Source of the DNA: Nymphaea colorata
Taxonomy: Eukaryota > Streptophyta > Magnoliopsida > Nymphaeales > Nymphaeaceae
Assembly: GCF_008831285.2 (NCBI RefSeq)
Contig: NC_045149.1
Location: 20,227,035 to 20,291,034 of the forward strand
Reading direction: 5' to 3'
Length of the DNA: 64,000 bases
Below are positions 34,813 through 46,667 of this stretch, piece by piece (the stretch's first letter is position 1; the number at the start of each line of letters is the position of its first letter). Both the position numbers and the translations under genes were made by a program. The notes beneath the pieces were generated by a model. The model was not told where the DNA came from, ran no database searches, and saw nothing but the letters and a program-made list of their open reading frames with translations.

Positions 34813-37800
34813 CTAGGTGGGATTGGAGGGCGGGATGCGTCTGATGCCGTGCCTGTGAAGCTCGGAGAGGACGCTCTCAACGGAGGGCGGCTTGAGGCCG
34901 AGGGGCAGCGGCAGCCATGGCTTGCTGATCGCTTCCTTCACCGCTTTGTCTATTACTTCATCCGTCTGTATCAGTATCCCATCATTAGTATACTAAATGT
35001 TAAATTTTAAAAGGTACCCATATGTAAATATACAAAAAATAACGATACATCAAAGAAAATACCGTGGCACTAATATTTTTAAATGTTAAATTTTAAAGGG
35101 TACCCATATATAAATATATAAAAAGTAACGGTACATAAAAAAAAAATTCATATAAGATGCACCCATGACCCATGTTTATTATTATCCTTCTTCTTCTTGT
35201 TGTTGTTATTTTAATTATTATTCAGCTTCTTGAAAAAAAATGTTGAATAAACTCTAATTTACCAAACTTGATTTCAAGTTTTCAACTCGATCATTCTTCA
35301 CTTCCAATTTGCGTATGTCTGTTTGGTGCAGCTACAACTTGTGAATCTTAGTGGTTACAAACTTACATGCTTAAATCCCATGTTCCATTGTACTTTATAC
35401 ATCTTCAATTTAAAAATATTTAAAGAGGCACATTTGGAATCGGCTTGGCCCGAGCTTAACGGAGCCGAGTCGAGCACGAGCCACATTGAGCTCAACTAGA
35501 GTTCAAGCCAAGCTCAGCCACCTTAACTCAGCTCGAACTCCGCCCAAAATTCAGTCTGAGCGAATAGTATCTAGTTTGCATTTAATCCTTTGATCTACAC
35601 AAGACCAAGATCAAACATTTACATCATGGATCAAATCTGAAACTCATACTCAAAACTCAAAACCGATGCTCTATACCAAATCTAAATAGTAACCGGATTC
35701 AAATCTTCCCGATGAGACCCCATATAATAAAAGCCAAAGCCGGATCAAGTATAAAAAGAACCCGACCCATCGGCATGCCCTTCAAGGAATCACAGCTTTG
35801 ATTCCCTCGACATGTGACAAGAACAAGTAGATTCATGTATAAGAAAGGACAGCGTTGCCATTTTCACTGTCGAACCTGTGAACGTGAAGTAGGCGATGAC
35901 AAGAGGTAATCCAGAGATTGTCCTGTGGCTTCTCGTAAATGCTTTCATGATAGTGTCCCATGTCCTCTTCTAAAAGTTGTCGTGGTCTTGACTCTGATTT
36001 GCATGCAGAGTTTTTTAAGATTTTAGAAGTTCTTACTGATTTGGTCTCTTTTAAATATGAACACCTTTATGATATTTTGTTTATCAATGTATGAACTGTT
36101 TGTTGACAATTACACATAGCTGCATCTTCAGCCCACAGTTCAAACTTCTCTCTCTTTTTCTCTCTTGTTCTCTGGTATGAGCGTAGCTGCAGTACCCGAA
36201 AATGCATGCAAATATAGAAGAAACAAAAATATTAGATGCCAAAAGAAAGAAGGCGTACCGGGTAATTATCTACAAAGTCCTTCCATGACTCTTGATTATG
36301 TTCCTCTTGGTGTACAGGTGATGGATTCTGCAACAAGATACGGAAGAAAGGGTTATACAATGTGAAGATCGATACTTCAGGCACATTGACTGCAGAAAGA
36401 TCAAAACGCTCACTTGAGGGAAGAAGGAGCATGGACTTTGGACGGGAACAACAGGGCAACCCCATGCATCAGCGTGCCTCGTCCATGGCCAACTTTCTGG
36501 TGGGTACATTGGTGGGAAGCCAGTGTGAGCCCATGGCTGAGCAGGGGGATGGCCCCAGACAGGGTAATAAGGACTCGGCACTCCGCAGTTGGCATGCATT
36601 GGAGGAAAGGCCATGATTGGCCTGTTAGTGTACAAATATCTCTGCATTGCCTCTCTGTGCTGCTGCCAGTTCCTTCTGGTTGCAGCATCATCTACCTTAT
36701 GGATGGTATGTCTCCTATGCAACCTGTATTTCTGTTTAACAAATCATTCAGTGAGGCTCATTGGGTAGACAACGGAGCAAGATGAGAATGTAAAGAGTTT
36801 CCGATCATCTATTTGCTTGACTGAAACTCAGTGCTTAAATCATGAAGTCCAAAGAAATTTTAGAATAGTCCCTTGCTTCCCTACTAGTATATCTCACTTT
36901 TTGGAGATTTAACAGAATGGTCTTACTTGCCTTTCCTTCTAAAGAAGGCAATTTTCATAGAGTTGATGAGGTTACTCAGGCAAAGTTGATCGGCCAATCT
37001 TGCTGAGAAAGAAAGAACAAGAGCCAACTCCATTTAACTATAGAAGCATCAGTGGGTTTTCTTGATGTTAAACAGACTTGAAACTTCTTCTTGACAGACC
37101 AACCTGGAGATGGCTAGCTACATTATGTCTGGTTAGTCCTTCCACTTTCATCAATTCAAGTATCCTGGAAGGTATGGCCTGCTCGATTCCCAATTGCTCA
37201 ACAGCCTGAACGAAGCGCCTGTGTAACTCTGGCGTCCAATCAACCTACAATAGATTTGACAATTTCATGAGTTAGAACTAGTCGTGAACGAAAAAGGGTT
37301 GGCAGATATGAACCAAAACAAAGATAGGGAAGAATAATGGAAATAAGTAGTTTCTTCAACATCAAAGGCATGAGGAACCCAAACCAATCCAGCTATAAGC
37401 CATTTTCAGCCGAACTAGTAGTACATATGAAGCTCAAGATATCATTAGGAGTTGATAAATGAAGCTAGCATGAAACAGACTACGCGCACAAGTTTATCTT
37501 CATGGGACTGATACTTGATTGGTTTCTGTAAGTAACTTCAGATGCAAGTGCACCAGAACTTGAACATCTCAATCATCAAACTATTTCCCTCAAACTCAAA
37601 TTGAAGCTCAAACAAAAAACATATAGTTGTATGGTACAGATTCGTAAAGGGTTTTATTAAAAGTCTGAAAATAAAAAGTGAAGATAGGGTATATGCACCT
37701 TTGTTTTTTTCTTCGAGGCCTTCATACTAGAGGTAATGGGAGGAGTTCCGTTTTTCATGTTGGCTTTTTCAATTTTTTGCTCCAGGATCTCTACACCTTG

Positions 37801-40028
37801 TGAATTATCAACAGCATGCATGATATCATTTGCTTTATCAACCATACACTCGCCAGCTGAATTTACTTCCTCATCATTCTCAGTGGAATCCAATCTTGGA
37901 GGTGAATTTTCCATGCAAGAAGCAAGTTCACATACTGAACTCTTGCAAGTAATTTCGACAGATTTAGAATCAGAGAAAGTGCAGTTCTTCAGTTCAGTTG
38001 ATATTCCATCATTCGCTTTCTCATCTACTAACCACTGACATCCGTCACTTATTTCATAGTCATCAAGGACACATCCTCCTTGATCTATCTGAGTAGAAGG
38101 AACTTGAAATCCTTCTTGATCCGACTCAGTTGAAGGTGCTTCAAATCCTTCTTGCTCTAACTGAGTTGAAGGTGCTTGAAATCTTTCTTGATCTAACTGA
38201 GTTGAAGGCGATTGAGAGTGTTCGGTTGTTATCGAAGGGTCAATATGAAGTTCCTGGTCTGTTAGTAATGCCTCTGAAGATGGCAGGCATTTCTCTTGTA
38301 CTGGTTGGTCAGAGTTATTGGATTCCGTTGCCCCCTGTTGAAACTGCAGAATAGATGCTGTTGCTTCCTTGACTGGTTTTAGAGATGCTGAAAGGGAACT
38401 TGCCCCTGTGTTAAACGCCTGTTCAGGGCTAATAGCATTTAGAAAATTTTGAACTAAGAACACAATAATGTGACGTGCAAAATTTCAGAAACAGTTACAT
38501 TTACATCATTCCAGAATCCAGATATATATTAGTGAGGATGTGCAAGGGCACCTTGTGAACCACATGCTGCCATATATTTTTAAGTTTGTCTTCAGACAAT
38601 GGCTTTTGAAGGAACTCTGCTGCACCGAGCTGAAAAATTTTAAGGTAAACAAACATTATTAGAAATACATGACAGAGCTGTACAGATCCCATGCACAAAC
38701 ATATTTGAGGAAGGCATCCAAGACTAAATTGAGAACTCACTGCTATACATCTCATCATCGTGCTCAGGCAATCTATATCTGAAATCACTGCAACAGAAAA
38801 TTTGGTCTAAGAATGTGACAAGAAAGATCTTAGCATGTACTAGTCCTACAATTAACTATATATGTCAACAACCACTTCATCTATCATCACAGTAAAAATG
38901 AGCCGAAAAAAATGTACTCAGGAAGCATATATCATTGAATGACAGACATCAGGCAAATTATAAAGGTTCCAAAATGAAGCAACAACTTTTTAAGTTTTAA
39001 CTTCTGAGACTCACTTATAGTAGGCAGGCCCCGAACTGTCTCAAGGAATTTGAAACATCCTTGGCTATTAGCGTTGTTCACCTACAAAAGCAAAAAAATT
39101 ATTGACAAAAGATGCAAAAGCAGGAAAACTGTGACAAGCATATCAGTCAATTGCTACCATGCGACAAATTGTTTTATTTTTCACTCATTCGAAGAGTACC
39201 TTGCAAGGTAAAGGGATGTGATTCGGAATCAGGTGGCACATTGGGCATGTTCTATTGTGCTTTCGGGATATGGTTATCAGAAGATTGGGTGGCACTCAAA
39301 GTTTTAGCGTTGCACAGAAGTGAAATTTCTTACCTCAACAATAGCAACATGGAAGCTGCCAACATCGCTAGATACTGCCGCTAAAGCTTCACTGATGTTC
39401 TGGAATGCTGAGACTGCAAAAAACAGGTCTGGAATTAAACAAAATTCAAAGGATTTAAGAAATTATATGAATCCATAAGATATTAACCACTGACTGCTCA
39501 ATAGTTGACAGCCAAATTAACAAGCTGCTTCTAATCTCAACACCAAACTTGAAATAACCATACTTTACGTAATTGGTGGCCACAGTGAGCGTGGAAAAGA
39601 AAAAAAAAAGTGATATGAAAACTGAGTCCTTATCCAAGCCTTACACCTCAACCAAAAACCGACGAACTCAAAGAGTGTATTAATGTTCTTCCTGGTTCAC
39701 CCAAAATCGTTAAATCAAACACATGTCTACAAGCAGCCACAGAATAACTGATTTATAGACCAAAATAGGGGAAAGTGCCTTTAAAAGCCATATGCGTTTA
39801 TGTTATCTAAGTGGCCTAGCAGCGCACGAACAAAAATCAGGAAAAAGAAAGAGCAAGACACTTGTACTTCTAAAGCAAGGGCAGAAATCGAACTTTACCA
39901 ATATAATCCATTCCCTCTAGCTTAGACCTGATCTCAGCAGCAGAGTGATCGTCCTCTTCCAAAAGTAGAACCCTGAGTCCCTTGGGGAAATCCTTCCATA
40001 GAGACAAGTCATCCGCAGAGCAAACCAT
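34813..40028 (-). CDS. APRR2: APRR2-like pseudo-response regulator with GARP domain
   Basis: A complete ten-exon gene for 600 residues: exons 39899-40028, 39334-39413, 39015-39081, 38741-38787, 38552-38629, 37699-38418, 37104-37244, 36414-36731, 36259-36327 and 34813-34965; all phases close. It starts [20 protein letters not shown], as in APRR2. The receiver-like domain (residues about 18-134) keeps the acidic LLLEEDD and the lysine in [14 protein letters not shown], but the phospho-acceptor position in HVAIVEV is Glu, so it is a pseudo-receiver. The GARP DNA-binding domain (about 375-424) reads [19 protein letters not shown] and ends in SHLQKYR, split by an intron. The tail has the proline/aromatic-rich region with [10 protein letters not shown] and the C-terminal [22 protein letters not shown]2/GLK2-like factors promote chloroplast development and pigmentation in fruits; that role is known for relatives. 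The final intron is 1.3 kb. The linker carries a 12-residue tandem repeat. Confidence 0.95.
35441..35545. repeat. Fragment of the GAGCTCGA-rich element in an APRR2 intron
   Basis: GCCGAGTCGAGCACGAGCC and following words resemble the interior of the 33859-34300 element. No inverted ends remain. It lies in APRR2 intron 9. Confidence 0.5.
38065..38208 (-). repeat. Four 36-bp coding repeats in the APRR2 linker
   Basis: In frame within exon 6, four 12-residue units follow one another: [36 protein letters not shown] and [12 protein letters not shown]. The proline codons are exactly 36 bp apart (38206, 38170, 38134, 38098). The linker is otherwise acidic and serine-rich. Confidence 0.9.
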
Positions 40029-40672
40029 ATTCGGTTCAGATCATTGACACTCAACGGCCCCAAGAGTACTGACCTCTTCATCCATTACAGAACCAAAAAC
40101 CATCCAAGATTCCCATGGCTCACTGGAAAAGTTTCAGACAAGTATGTCATTTCTCAGCCCAAACTAGAGAACATCACGGACTAACTGGCTGTGGAAAACA
40201 AAGAAAACCAAACAGGTAGAAGCCGCACGGGAGTGGCAGAAGGGTCACTATCTCATCGTTTCTCTACTGAAGAGTTCTGATAAAAAAAGTGGAGAAATAG
40301 GCTACAGCTTATACAACACCGTGTTCCACAAGGTACGCCTGAGCCATTTACGAACTCCCATGACAAGAACGAAACTGTTGGCAAAGATTTCCACAATGAG
40401 AGATACTAATGATCCTAGCTTGAAAAGGCACTTCTTCGGCAATGGTCAATCTTCTCTTAACTAGAAAGGCCCTGACTGAAATGAAAGTTTACTTGTGAGA
40501 GAGAGAGAGAGAGAGGGAGACGTACCTCAGCAGACACCCATTTAAAGCTTCCCTCGGAAAGTTATTCACCACAGCATACTGAAAGGAAGTTCACCTATTT
40601 CACCGGGCACCATTAATCTACATGTTGTTAAAAGGCTTCACATGCAGAAAGAGAAAGGAAGAGAGACCTCCC

Positions 40673-40720
<48 letters not shown>

Positions 40721-43700
40721 GCACTTCATCTAAAAGTAACAACTTCGTGTTCAAGAAAGCTCTCAAGAGCCTCTCTCTCTCCCTCTCTGCGGCTCTGCAC
40801 CATATGTCAAAAAATTTACAACGGTGGTGCTCAAGAAAAGCTCAAGGGAGAACCTGAGGAGCCTGATACCAAATGAAGCTCCGTAAGGATTCAGTGGAAA
40901 GGATCAGCTTTACGGACGCACATTTTGGAGACAAGTCAGTACTCTCCCTCAGAAAGTCTATGCCAGAAAGAGTAATAAACAGAAAAACAAGAAAGAGATA
41001 GATAGAGAGAGAGAGAGAAAGAGAGATATAATTACAGAGAAGAGGCGGGTGGTCTCTTTTTTTTTTTTCTGAAATAAAAGAAAAGGTGGGTGTCTCAATT
41101 ATTGCCAAATTTTCTTGTATAACATTTTCTTGAGAGAGAAAATGTGCAGACGATCAACGGAAACGAAAAAGAAGAGGGAAGAAGATAGTGCAGACCAACG
41201 CTGTGCTCCTGAGCGGTTGCTGTCGGTTAACCGTGGCCACAGAATATCCATGGCATCCTCGTAATTTCCTTCCCATCCACGCCTCATTACCAAAAAACTG
41301 TTGTCGATAAGGGGCAGCGAGTCGGAGGGTAAAGAGAGTTCACGAGCATGGGTACGTCGCACGTTAGAATGACCAAAATACCCCTGTGGATGCCCCTTTC
41401 AAATTGGACTCAATTAATTTTCTGCCGTTCCCGCGGGCCATAAATGTCGGCCTCGACGCTCGTCTCCATTTATACGAGTCGCAAAATTTGTATTATTAAA
41501 TAATTTTCATGAATTCAAATAAATGAATTTCTCATGGAAATATTGTGATATTGTCAATGTAGTTTCTTATATTTCACCATCGTTCTAGAATTTTTATTTT
41601 TGTCTCACAGTCAATAATGGTATATTCAAAACGACAGGAAGATCGTCCGAATTGGATTTCATCTCCATCCTGCATTTGTGCTTTCAAGAGCTTAGCATAG
41701 TTGGTCGGATTGAAACACGATATAATATAAGGTCAGTCCGTGGGCCATGTGGGGTGAGTCATGAGATTCAATTGATGATGTACTAATGTCACGTCCGGAC
41801 CCGACTTAGCCCTGCAAACATGGGGAAAATGGTTTTTGGCCCTCATTTCCAAATGGTAAGTCATGATCCTCTAACTTACCTAGAGACAAACATTTGACAT
41901 TGTTGAGTTATATCAATCATAAAAATGAATGAAATATAAACTCATTTTTAACATATTTTGTCTATATATTTGCTGATATAAGCCAGTTCAACTGATACAA
42001 ACCATATATTCCCTTGTATCTGAAGTGGGTATTTCTGATCTCTTATTGTATCTTTTTCCCGGCAATATCATGTATATAAATGGATACACATAGTTAATGA
42101 CAATATTGAATGGTATCGACATCTATACTCATGCTCTAAAATCTTTTATGCTCTTCAGATAGTTTTTGGCAAAAGTTTTTCTAAAATTCTTGAGCTTCAC
42201 TTGTTTAAATGCTTTAGACCATCTTTCATTGCTGTTCAATTAATTGGAGTGAATGACTTAGGAATATAATTCCATGTGAAAACTCATGCAACAAAATCAC
42301 AATATCAAAGACTTGCCAACTCGATACCTTCTCAGTTCCGACTTACCACTGTTCAATAAATGGTTACTGCCGAAGTTCTGTCAATATTTAGAAAAAGAGA
42401 TTCTATTCATATTTTTAACAGTGAAACATGACAAAAGATTCAGTAGAAACCTTCAAAAAAGTTTTACCGTGCAGGTAAAACTTTGTGAGTTTCAGGGAGA
42501 GGCTGCACTGGCTCCGGTCAGGATAAGATACCGACCGGCCTTCTTTTTCTTGAAACAGACGAAGAAGAATCCTCTTCTCTGCAACAGTTCTTTACAAAAA
42601 AGAATTAAAACTCGAATCTTCTGCTTCAAAAGAGGATCTAAAGCAAGGATTTGGGAAAGAAACTGTAGCCTTTCTCGATATTCATTATGATCCCAAGTTG
42701 GTGATTGTATGAGTTTGAAAAAGAAGATGTGACGCTTTGGATTTGTCCACTCTTGTAAAGATGGTGGTGAAGTTGGAGTTCCACATTTGGGGTCCGGATC
42801 TATCAAGCAATAGTCTCCCAAGTACAGAAAATCTATGTGCTTGAATGAGGTCAACCAGATATCGGGTATGATTTGACCCGACCCGTACTGAATAAGATTG
42901 CACTTGAGAAATGTATGAAAAAGAAACAGTTTGATCAACTATCCGGGTCGGATCTGTTTGGTTTTCTTAAGGAACCGGATTGGTATCCTTTCATAAAATT
43001 TAGCCGGAATTTGTAATTTCACTTAAGATCCACAGCTATGAAAAGTCTGTTAAAGAGTGTTGATGCTTGGATACGAAAAAGGGGAATCCACCAAATACGA
43101 AAAGCCAAATCATAGGAGAAAAAGTTGAGTAATAAAATTTTGACACCTGAAGTCCTATGGATTGGAGATAATTTCAGAAAACAAGTCCAATTGGTATTGG
43201 TAAGCAATGAGCATTCTTTTGAAACCGACGATTATTGCATATTTTGAGTTGAAATACAATCACAGGTGGAGGTAGTTGTGGACTACGTGTAGGTAATTAC
43301 TCACATGAACCCCAAAAAACTTTTTATTTTTATATTGATATTTTTAAACAATTTTTTTTTTATTTATATATTAATGCTTTTAAAAAATTTAAAATTTTAT
43401 TTATGTATTAATGCTCCTTATCTAAAACTTTGCAGCTTTGCTCTCGAATGGAATGCATTTCAAAGTAAATGAACTTACATTACTATTTAAAAGGAAAAAA
43501 TCTTTGAAAGGAATAGATATTCCAACACATTATTTGCTTTGAGGAAAGAAGCTTCAAATGAATAGAACCACCAAGTAGAAAGTTTACTACTCATCAATTG
43601 TTAAGGCTAAAAAATCAATAACAGGTGACGAGGCACCACTTTGAAGAGCAGGAAAGTGAAAGCTTGAAATTGGAATTGCATCTTTTCACATCCGACTCGA

Positions 43701-46667
43701 GTAATTAAATCTTCAAATTGCGTCTGAAGATTCCGAACGGCTGCCGCATTACACGCTGCCATGTGGACTGCTGGTATTTTGCAGCAGAAGAAATAACAGG
43801 TCAGAAAATCAACACGTCCCCCTGACGGCCCCGGTGCAAGTTAAAGAAATAAAAATGTATTTCGAGGATGATTATTGTGTTTTTGAAAATGCTATGTAGA
43901 GATTTGGTATCTTGTATCGTAGTTAAACCTTGGGTGGTATGAAGAAGTAGGGGCGGAGTTATAAATTTTTTTTATAAGAGGAGGAAGGAACTAACTAAAA
44001 TTTTAAATTTTAATTAGTAGGAAATTATTATTTTTTATATAAAACAAGTAAAATTTTCTAAATTTCACTAATTAAATATGGGGGATGTTGGTCCTTGATT
44101 GAGTTGGATTTTGTTTATTTCTGGATTCATATTCAATTGGACCTGTCAATATCCGATCCACAGAGATATTTGTATTTAGGTTCATGATTAGGAAACAGTT
44201 TCTACTGTTCTGAGGCACAAACTGTGACACGTAGAGAAACATGTAGGCATAGCTTCGTTTCTCTCTTTCTAATGTTATCCAAGCCGTGGTTATAGTCAAA
44301 ATCCCTCCAAGGTTACATATGAATCACATTTTTTAGCTCCAAGTGTACAAAAACAGTACCGACAGGCAGCAGCAGTTCGTACCATTCATTATCTCCGCGG
44401 CTAGCAAAGCTGTTCGTACTTGGAAAACCCCATCAGAACTTATTTTAGTGGACTTCTACATAAATTTACTAAGGTTTTCAAGTCAGGGTGATAAGGTCCG
44501 TATTATTCATTATTCACCGGAATTCTGATCCTTTTAGTCAGGTCCGGTAGAAATCGGATTCATTTGTGTAGTTTTTTTTTTTTTCAAATCCAAACCGGAG
44601 TTACAGATATCACAAAGATTCAATGTCTGCTGGATCGGCTTACAGCTTACAAATCTAAGTTCAATCTCTAAACCTCAGTCCAACTATGGAAAACCATGAA
44701 CAATAGAACTGAACCGGACAGACGGGAGAGATAGATATATGGGAAAGAAAATTCAGATCAGATGATAAAGAAAGGCGATGGAAGCCGGTGGTGGTTATGA
44801 AATCCCCACCCAACTGCAGCGACTTTGACATAACGCTTGCCTTTTATGACATAGAAACATCCAATGACTAGACGATTTAATGGCATTTGCTCTATTAGAT
44901 AAGCAGCAAGCGAGAGCGAAAAAAATTATTCAGAAATGCGTGGCATTCTCAACCTTTGTTGGTCTCATCCCATTATTCCCAACGAAACTCTGCCGGGATT
45001 ACTGGAAATGCATGATGATCACCTTCTATCACAACAGATGGACACAGGGACTCGTTTATTAGACTTATATTGTGGTTGCCGTATCATGGTTGCCTTGTTT
45101 CACCATTAACGAGACCAAATCTCTTTTTTTGACACATAAAAGCACCGAACACTTGAGATGCTAAATCACAAGAGGAGACCAACCTTATCCCCAAGGGAGT
45201 CGGCATAACAAATGGGGCAGGGACTAACAGGTGGCCGATCTCCAATTTGAGTTCTCAAGGTATTAAGTTCTAAAGAGATCAGAGTCCTTTTGTTGATTGA
45301 AATATTCTTCTTACTCACCCAATAAGAGCAGACCACCTTCAAAAAAAGCTAGTTTCATTGCCTAATCTGAAGCATACATCGACTTACTCAGTCCTTCCTT
45401 TGCTTTTTGACCTTTATCCCTAATTAAACTCCATTATAACCTTCACTTCCATTGTAGCCATCCTGTAGAGGAGATGCATAGCCTGGCCGTGCCCGCATCT
45501 TAGTGGGAAGGACCACCAAAAGAATGACAAGTCAGTGCTCATTAAAGCTGCCTCAGTGGGTTCACAACTAGGTCATATTTAACCTGCAAAAACCTTCTGC
45601 ATACCCAATAGCCACCCCCTAAAATAAATTCTAGATCAGTTGAGCGGCTTTTACACATCCACTGTGGGCCATATTTCGACAGACAACCCCTCAGAGACGT
45701 CCTATGACTTGTCTTGCCTAGCACCATTAAAGGAAAACAGAACTGCAGAGCTATTACCCACGCCACATACCAAATGCCCAAAAGCATCATAATAAATGTT
45801 CTTCACTCTCCAATGGTTCTTGGTGCTTTCCTCTACTCACCCAACTGGCAAAAAGCAAGCTGACTACTAATCTCTAAGTTTTAAATGTTTGCAGTCAGTC
45901 TTCGGTGTAGACTCTGGATAGAAAAAATGCGGTCACAAGTCTTTTCACTTCCAAGATAAAACTTTAAATGAGGGTGATAATACTCCTGGCTGGCTTAGCC
46001 TATCCCCATCCCATGAGAGCTTATCCGGGGCAAATTTAGATCAGGTCAGTTGAAGAGACCCAAGTGACGGGATGGCGTGTTATGCTGGGGAAGACCTCGG
46101 TTTCAGGGTTGGAAGATGGTGTGACGGCTAGGCAATCAGAATATTGAAGACGGATTATCGGAAGCTAAAGAAGCAGGGTTACAGTGCTTTTGTATGCTTC
46201 TGAAGCCACGATCGGAGTATATTCCTAATAGGGTGTTGTTGGTCCCAGGTAGGAATGATGCTGAGGTGCCTTTTTTCTTTCTCCTCTGCTTTTTGTTGCC
46301 ACAAAAGAGGTCAGGCACGTACCTTGCGATATTTAGCAAATGCATAATCAGAAATAGGTCCACAGAAAGAGAGAGCACTGACCACGACTGCTTCAACCGC
46401 TGAAGGAAAGAAAAACAGTAGACGGAGGAACGTTTTACCAGCTTTAACTAAAAACGGAATAGGAAGACATAAACATGGAAGAAGGATTTCCACTTCTGCA
46501 TCAGAAAGGGTGCTTTTTCCGCTTCATTGAAATAAAAGGTTCTCGACTAATACATGTATAACACCGATTGGCCTATTGATACCCCCTTCTGTTGCTAAGA
46601 ATTGATACTTGAGCCAACAGCAGAATTTACAACAGAAAAGAATGATTACAAGAATGGAATAAGACAC
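40029..46667. other. APRR2 upstream region and intergenic DNA
   Basis: The part nearest APRR2 probably contains a leader exon: CTGCTGAG followed by GTACGTC on the minus strand near 40525 looks like a UTR splice donor. From 41400 to 46600 the sequence is A/T-rich with scattered short ORFs on both strands (42286-42690 and 42492-42938 overlap antiparallel). A remnant with AGGGGCGGAGTT lies near 43950-44080. I see no gene. Confidence 0.5.
40677..40716. repeat. (TC)20 microsatellite upstream of APRR2
   Basis: A perfect 40-bp TC run, GA on the gene's sense strand, about 650 bp above the APRR2 start codon. Further GA/TC-rich tracts lie at 40496-40515, 40770-40790 and 41005-41028. GA-rich leaders and promoters are frequent in plant genes. 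Confidence 0.85.

Noticed and set aside
34557-34880. 107-codon minus-strand ORF
   Set aside because: It reads the last APRR2 exon in a shifted frame; the true frame ends at 34813 with [13 protein letters not shown] in place.
42286-42938. Two overlapping antiparallel ORFs of 134 and 148 codons
   Set aside because: They overlap on opposite strands, and neither has recognisable motifs or biased composition; probably chance.
45542-45790. 82-codon minus-strand ORF with a hydrophobic start
   Set aside because: No splice partners or family pattern, and it is isolated in A/T-rich intergenic DNA.
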